This document shows, piece after piece, positions 60,938 through 64,000 of a stretch of 64,000 nucleotides of DNA. The translations under genes were made by a program, and so were the position numbers. A model generated the notes under the pieces. It saw only the letters and a list, made by a program, of their open reading frames with translations. It made no database searches and had not been told where the DNA came from. The first letter of the stretch is position 1, and every line of letters begins with the position of its first letter. Origin of the DNA: Hydra vulgaris (taxonomy: Eukaryota > Cnidaria > Hydrozoa > Anthoathecata > Hydridae); NCBI RefSeq assembly GCF_038396675.1, contig NC_088921.1, forward strand, positions 23,822,501 through 23,886,500, written 5' to 3'.

Positions 60938-61249
60938 TTATAAAAAACCTGGATTTAAAAAGTTGTAAATATTTTGAACTTGTCTGGCATCTTTACTGAA
61001 TTTATATTGTGCTCTGTGAAGCAGCCAAGTAGGTATCTGGTGTTTGTTGCAGTTTTTTTTGTTAAACGCCAATGATACACTCCGCTTATTATGTCCGTCC
61101 CATTGAACTGTCGAGATTATAATATTACTAACTTGCTTTTTATTTGATCTGAGAAACTTGATTATGTAATATCTTTGGCTTATTCTAATTGGTAATTTTT
61201 GATACTGATCAGCTAACATTAATGATTCGTCACTTACCATTAATGACAC
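60938..61249 (-). CDS. Unidentified open frame (103 codons)
   Basis: Minus-strand frame with mixed composition (RISQRYYIIKFLRSNKKQV; STVQWDGHNKRSVSLAFNKK). It lacks the Tyr/Ile or Phe/Leu bias of random AT frames here, but I recognise no domain and see no supporting splice site. It may be a decayed transposon piece. Confidence 0.25.
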   Translation of the reverse strand: MSLMVSDESLMLADQYQKLPIRISQRYYIIKFLRSNKKQVSNIIISTVQWDGHNKRSVSLAFNKKNCNKHQIPTWLLHRAQYKFSKDARQVQNIYNFLNPGFL

Positions 61250-61711
61250 GTCAGTTAATATTATTAAGGTGGTTCCTACATAATCAAAAGTGAAAATTTT
61301 TTCAAAAATTGATTTTTTGGCAAATTAAATATTCAAATGTAAAATTTAACGTTGTTTCTCGTGTTATATATTTTTTTTAAGTTTGTTTATGCTTTTTACA
61401 ATATTTACTATTTTATACAGGTAGGTATAATTTTAGTGCCTAGCAACGGCCATAGCAACCGTTTTATTTTTTTAGTTATTATCTAAAATGTACCTTAAAA
61501 CTCAAACTAATACATCTCTTTTGGTATTCTAATGTTGCCTTGTACGTCCAAATTGTTAAATATTTAATGATTATAAGTTATGCTGTTGCAAAGTGCAAAC
61601 AGCAGGCAGGCTTTTTTATAATAATTTTTTTACTTTTTACTGTTTTCTAATTTGCTTGTTGAAATTATTTATCATTTTACTTAGATTGTAGTAAAATAAT
61701 TAAGATTTAAT

Positions 61712-63480
61712 ATGGGAAACCTTCGAAATAACAAAAGAAAGTCATCAAGAAAGGGTGTTGAAGGTTGTAAAAAACCTGCAAATATTGTAAATAATAAATG
61801 TGGTATTAATGGAAATCAAAAAATGTAAATATTGAAAATATCACTAAAAAAGATTTTACCATTAAACCAGCTGAACATTCTGGAAATAGTGATGATTATT
61901 TTTTATTTATAAATTTTAAAATACTTATGGAAATGATAGCAGTAGGAAACAAGTGTCAAGAATGTGGGGAAGCTAATGTCACAATATCTAATTGTTTGGA
62001 TGATAGACGGGGATTTTCTCATAAATTGTTTACTTTTGTGGAAAATGTAAAAATAAAAGTCACAAGTATACTTCACCTTTTAGTGTTTCTGAAAAAATGT
62101 ATTGTTGTAAGCCAAGTGAAATAAATGTTCGATTGGTTATGGCTTTTTGAGAAATTGGTAAAGGGCACGAATCGATTAAAATATTTGCACGATGAATGAA
62201 TATGCACTCAATATAATACTGCCTTTAGAAATATTAATAATAAGTTATTTTCTGCATACGAAAATTCTGCACTAGAAAGTATGCAAAATGCTGCAAATGA
62301 AGCAAAAATGGAAGAAATTGTCCCAGGTATACATTCTTGTTGTGTATCGATTGATGGAACTTGGCAAAAAAGAGGACACTCCTCGTTGAACGGTGTAGTG
62401 ACAGCAGTAAGCAAAGGAAAGTGTTTGGATGTTATTGTTTTATCAAAACATTGTAGACAGTGTATAATATGGGGTGGAAAAAAAGGGACAACAGAATACA
62501 CAAATTGGAAAGTTGCACATAATTGTAAAATTAACCATCGAAAGTCATCAGGAGTAATGGAATCCTCAGGTGCTATTGATATATTTCAGCAATCTGTAAG
62601 CCGAAATAAACTAGTTTATAATGAGTATCTTGGAGATGGAGACACAGCTTCTTACAAAGAAGTTGTTAACTCCAAACCCTACAAAGCACAGTTTGGTATT
62701 ACACCTGTTAAACTTGAATGTATTGGACATGGAAACAAACGAATAGGTTCTCGACTTAGGACACTAGTACAAGAATATAAAAATACCTCTACACCATTTG
62801 GTGGAAAAGGAAAATTGACAAAAAATTTCATCAATTCAATAACAAATTATTATGGTATTGCTATTCGAAGAAGTCTAAATTTAAATTGCACTGACGATGA
62901 AAAAATTTACACAATGAAAAAGTGGATAGGTGCTATCCTTCATCATTGTACCAGCTTTTCTAACTTAGATAAGCGCCACATATTTTGAATAAAAATAAAA
63001 TAAAAAAAAGAATAAAAAACTAAAAAAACACAAAGAGAGGATTAATTTACCAGAGTGGATGTTTCCTATCTTGTCAAAGATTTTCCAAGACCTTTCAAAT
63101 GATGACCTTTTTAGCAAGTGCATCCACGGGGAAACTCAAAATGCTAACGAGCCCCTGAATAATATTATCTGGATGAAATGTCCCAAGCAAGTCTTTGTAG
63201 AAAGATAAATTCTACAGTTAGGTGTATACAGTGCTATTCTTCAATTTAACGAAGGTCAATTTGGAATTGTTAAAGTGTATGAAAAACTTGAAATACAGAC
63301 GGGTGTCTGTTTTAATAATATATCTGAAAAAATGAACCGACGCAGCATCCTAAATTTACTTATTAAAATATCAGATAAGACTAAAGCAAAAAGAAAAAAA
63401 CTAAAAGCCATCAAGAAGGGTTTATAGGATAAAGACTTACATAAAGAGGGAGGAGAAACTTATTTAAAAGTCGGATGTCG
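61712..63480 (+). pseudogene. Mutator-like transposase pseudogene
   Basis: Start ATG 61712 (MGNLRNNKRKSSRKGVEG), stop at about 61826. A zinc-finger-like region 61927-62130 (KCQECGEANVTISNC, then frame-shifted FTF.GKCKNKSHK) is followed by a run with TGA/TAA stops to 62280. The long open core 62281-62988 has CVSIDGTWQKRGHSSLNGVV, the DGTWQKRG motif with the first catalytic Asp, a Cys-rich insert, and LVYNEYLGDGDTASYKEV, the second Asp in GDGD. After a break, EPLNNIIWMKCPKQVFVER and RRKKLKAIKKGL close the frame. This is the animal Mutator-like type whose core is often annotated 'Mutator-like transposase domain'. GGTGGTTCCTAC at 61270 may be near its left end. Confidence 0.8.
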
Positions 63481-63676
63481 GAAGACCAGGGTGCTTTCTA
63501 TCAGAAAACGATTGAACAGTTTCAAGTCTTTTTAGGTTATCATATATTGTACTTCGAGCAAATCCTTCCTTTTCAAAATGATTTACGATTTTTTTTTATT
63601 TTATATTAGGTTTGTTTACAAAAAACACTTTTAGTCGCTTTCGAAAAGATTCTCGTTCAGCTGCATTTAACCTCAT
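63464..63676 (-). pseudogene. Mariner/Tc1-type transposase N-terminal HTH fragment
   Basis: On the minus strand MRLNAAERESFRKRLKVFFV is followed by an in-frame TAA, then KKIVNHFEKEGFARSTIYDN and FSDRKHPGLPTS. This is the helix-turn-helix plus GRP-like hinge of mariner-type transposases. It stops at 63464; the DDE domain is absent. A 16-base inverted repeat (AAAACTGATTATTA) lies just upstream at 63687-63723. Confidence 0.65.
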
Positions 63677-64000
63677 TTTACCACAAAAACTGATTATTAT
63701 GCTCAAGTAATAATCAGTTTTTATGATAAAATCAAAGATGAGTCACAAAAACTAATTATTATGCTCAAATAATGAAATTAGGATTTGTCCGATAAATTCC
63801 GCATCAACCGTTGTGATAAAATGACTTCAAAGAACTTTTTACTCTGAAACCTATCAATCAATTAGTTTTGAGAAACATTATTCTGTTTAATGAACCTTTT
63901 TGTCAAAAAAAATCTTCTAAGTTACTTCTATACAATTGGATAAATTTTTTCTTAAAAAACACTTATTACAAATACAGTTTACAATGAGCTAAAGCTTTGA

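Overview
The window is non-coding-dominated, very AT-rich animal DNA. Spliceosomal introns, tRNA-headed SINEs, hAT, Mutator-like and mariner-type transposons, CR1/jockey-like LINEs and Penelope-like elements (PLEs) all occur. The mix, with long (TA)n arrays, a chordin-like gene and several repeat families I associate with this genus, points to a cnidarian, most probably Hydra. This is inference from content and was not checked by search.

Layout. (1) 1-31.4 kb: one multi-exon plus-strand gene for a secreted von Willebrand factor C (VWC) protein of chordin-like type. Eight exons with matching splice phases run from 6455 to 31254; the first exon(s) were not found. Its introns hold SINEs, MITE-like hairpins, PLE remnants, a CR1-like LINE and most of the (TA)n arrays. 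(2) 32-33 kb: a possible coiled-coil ORF1-like fragment. (3) 33.0-37.8 kb: a broken hAT transposon with a TTF/ZMYM-type N-terminus, followed by a transposase-like tail to 38.2 kb. (4) 39.8-40.8 kb: a minus-strand PLE fragment between two (TA)n arrays. (5) 41.26-46.30 kb: a second hAT element with recognisable ends, whose gene begins with an OTU/vertnin-like module. It carries two nested non-autonomous insertions, one with a perfect 8-bp target duplication. (6) 46.9-53.8 kb: a foldback element, then a plus-strand LINE interrupted by a third hAT element, then a minus-strand LINE fragment. (7) 54-58.5 kb: repeats and a SINE. (8) 58982-59842: an intact single-exon gene for a Tctex-type dynein light chain-like protein. 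(9) 60.2-64 kb: a 26-bp minisatellite, a decayed Mutator-like transposase gene and a minus-strand mariner-type HTH fragment.

Only two host genes are well supported: the VWC/chordin-like gene and the Tctex-like gene. The most interesting non-coding signal is a set of hammerhead-ribozyme motifs in the PLE ends. Five copies have the CTGATGA core, a GAAA box followed by C, a two-base-pair stem III and a stem I closing around a GUC or GUA site. Coordinates are from hand counting; repeat limits are accurate to a few bases.
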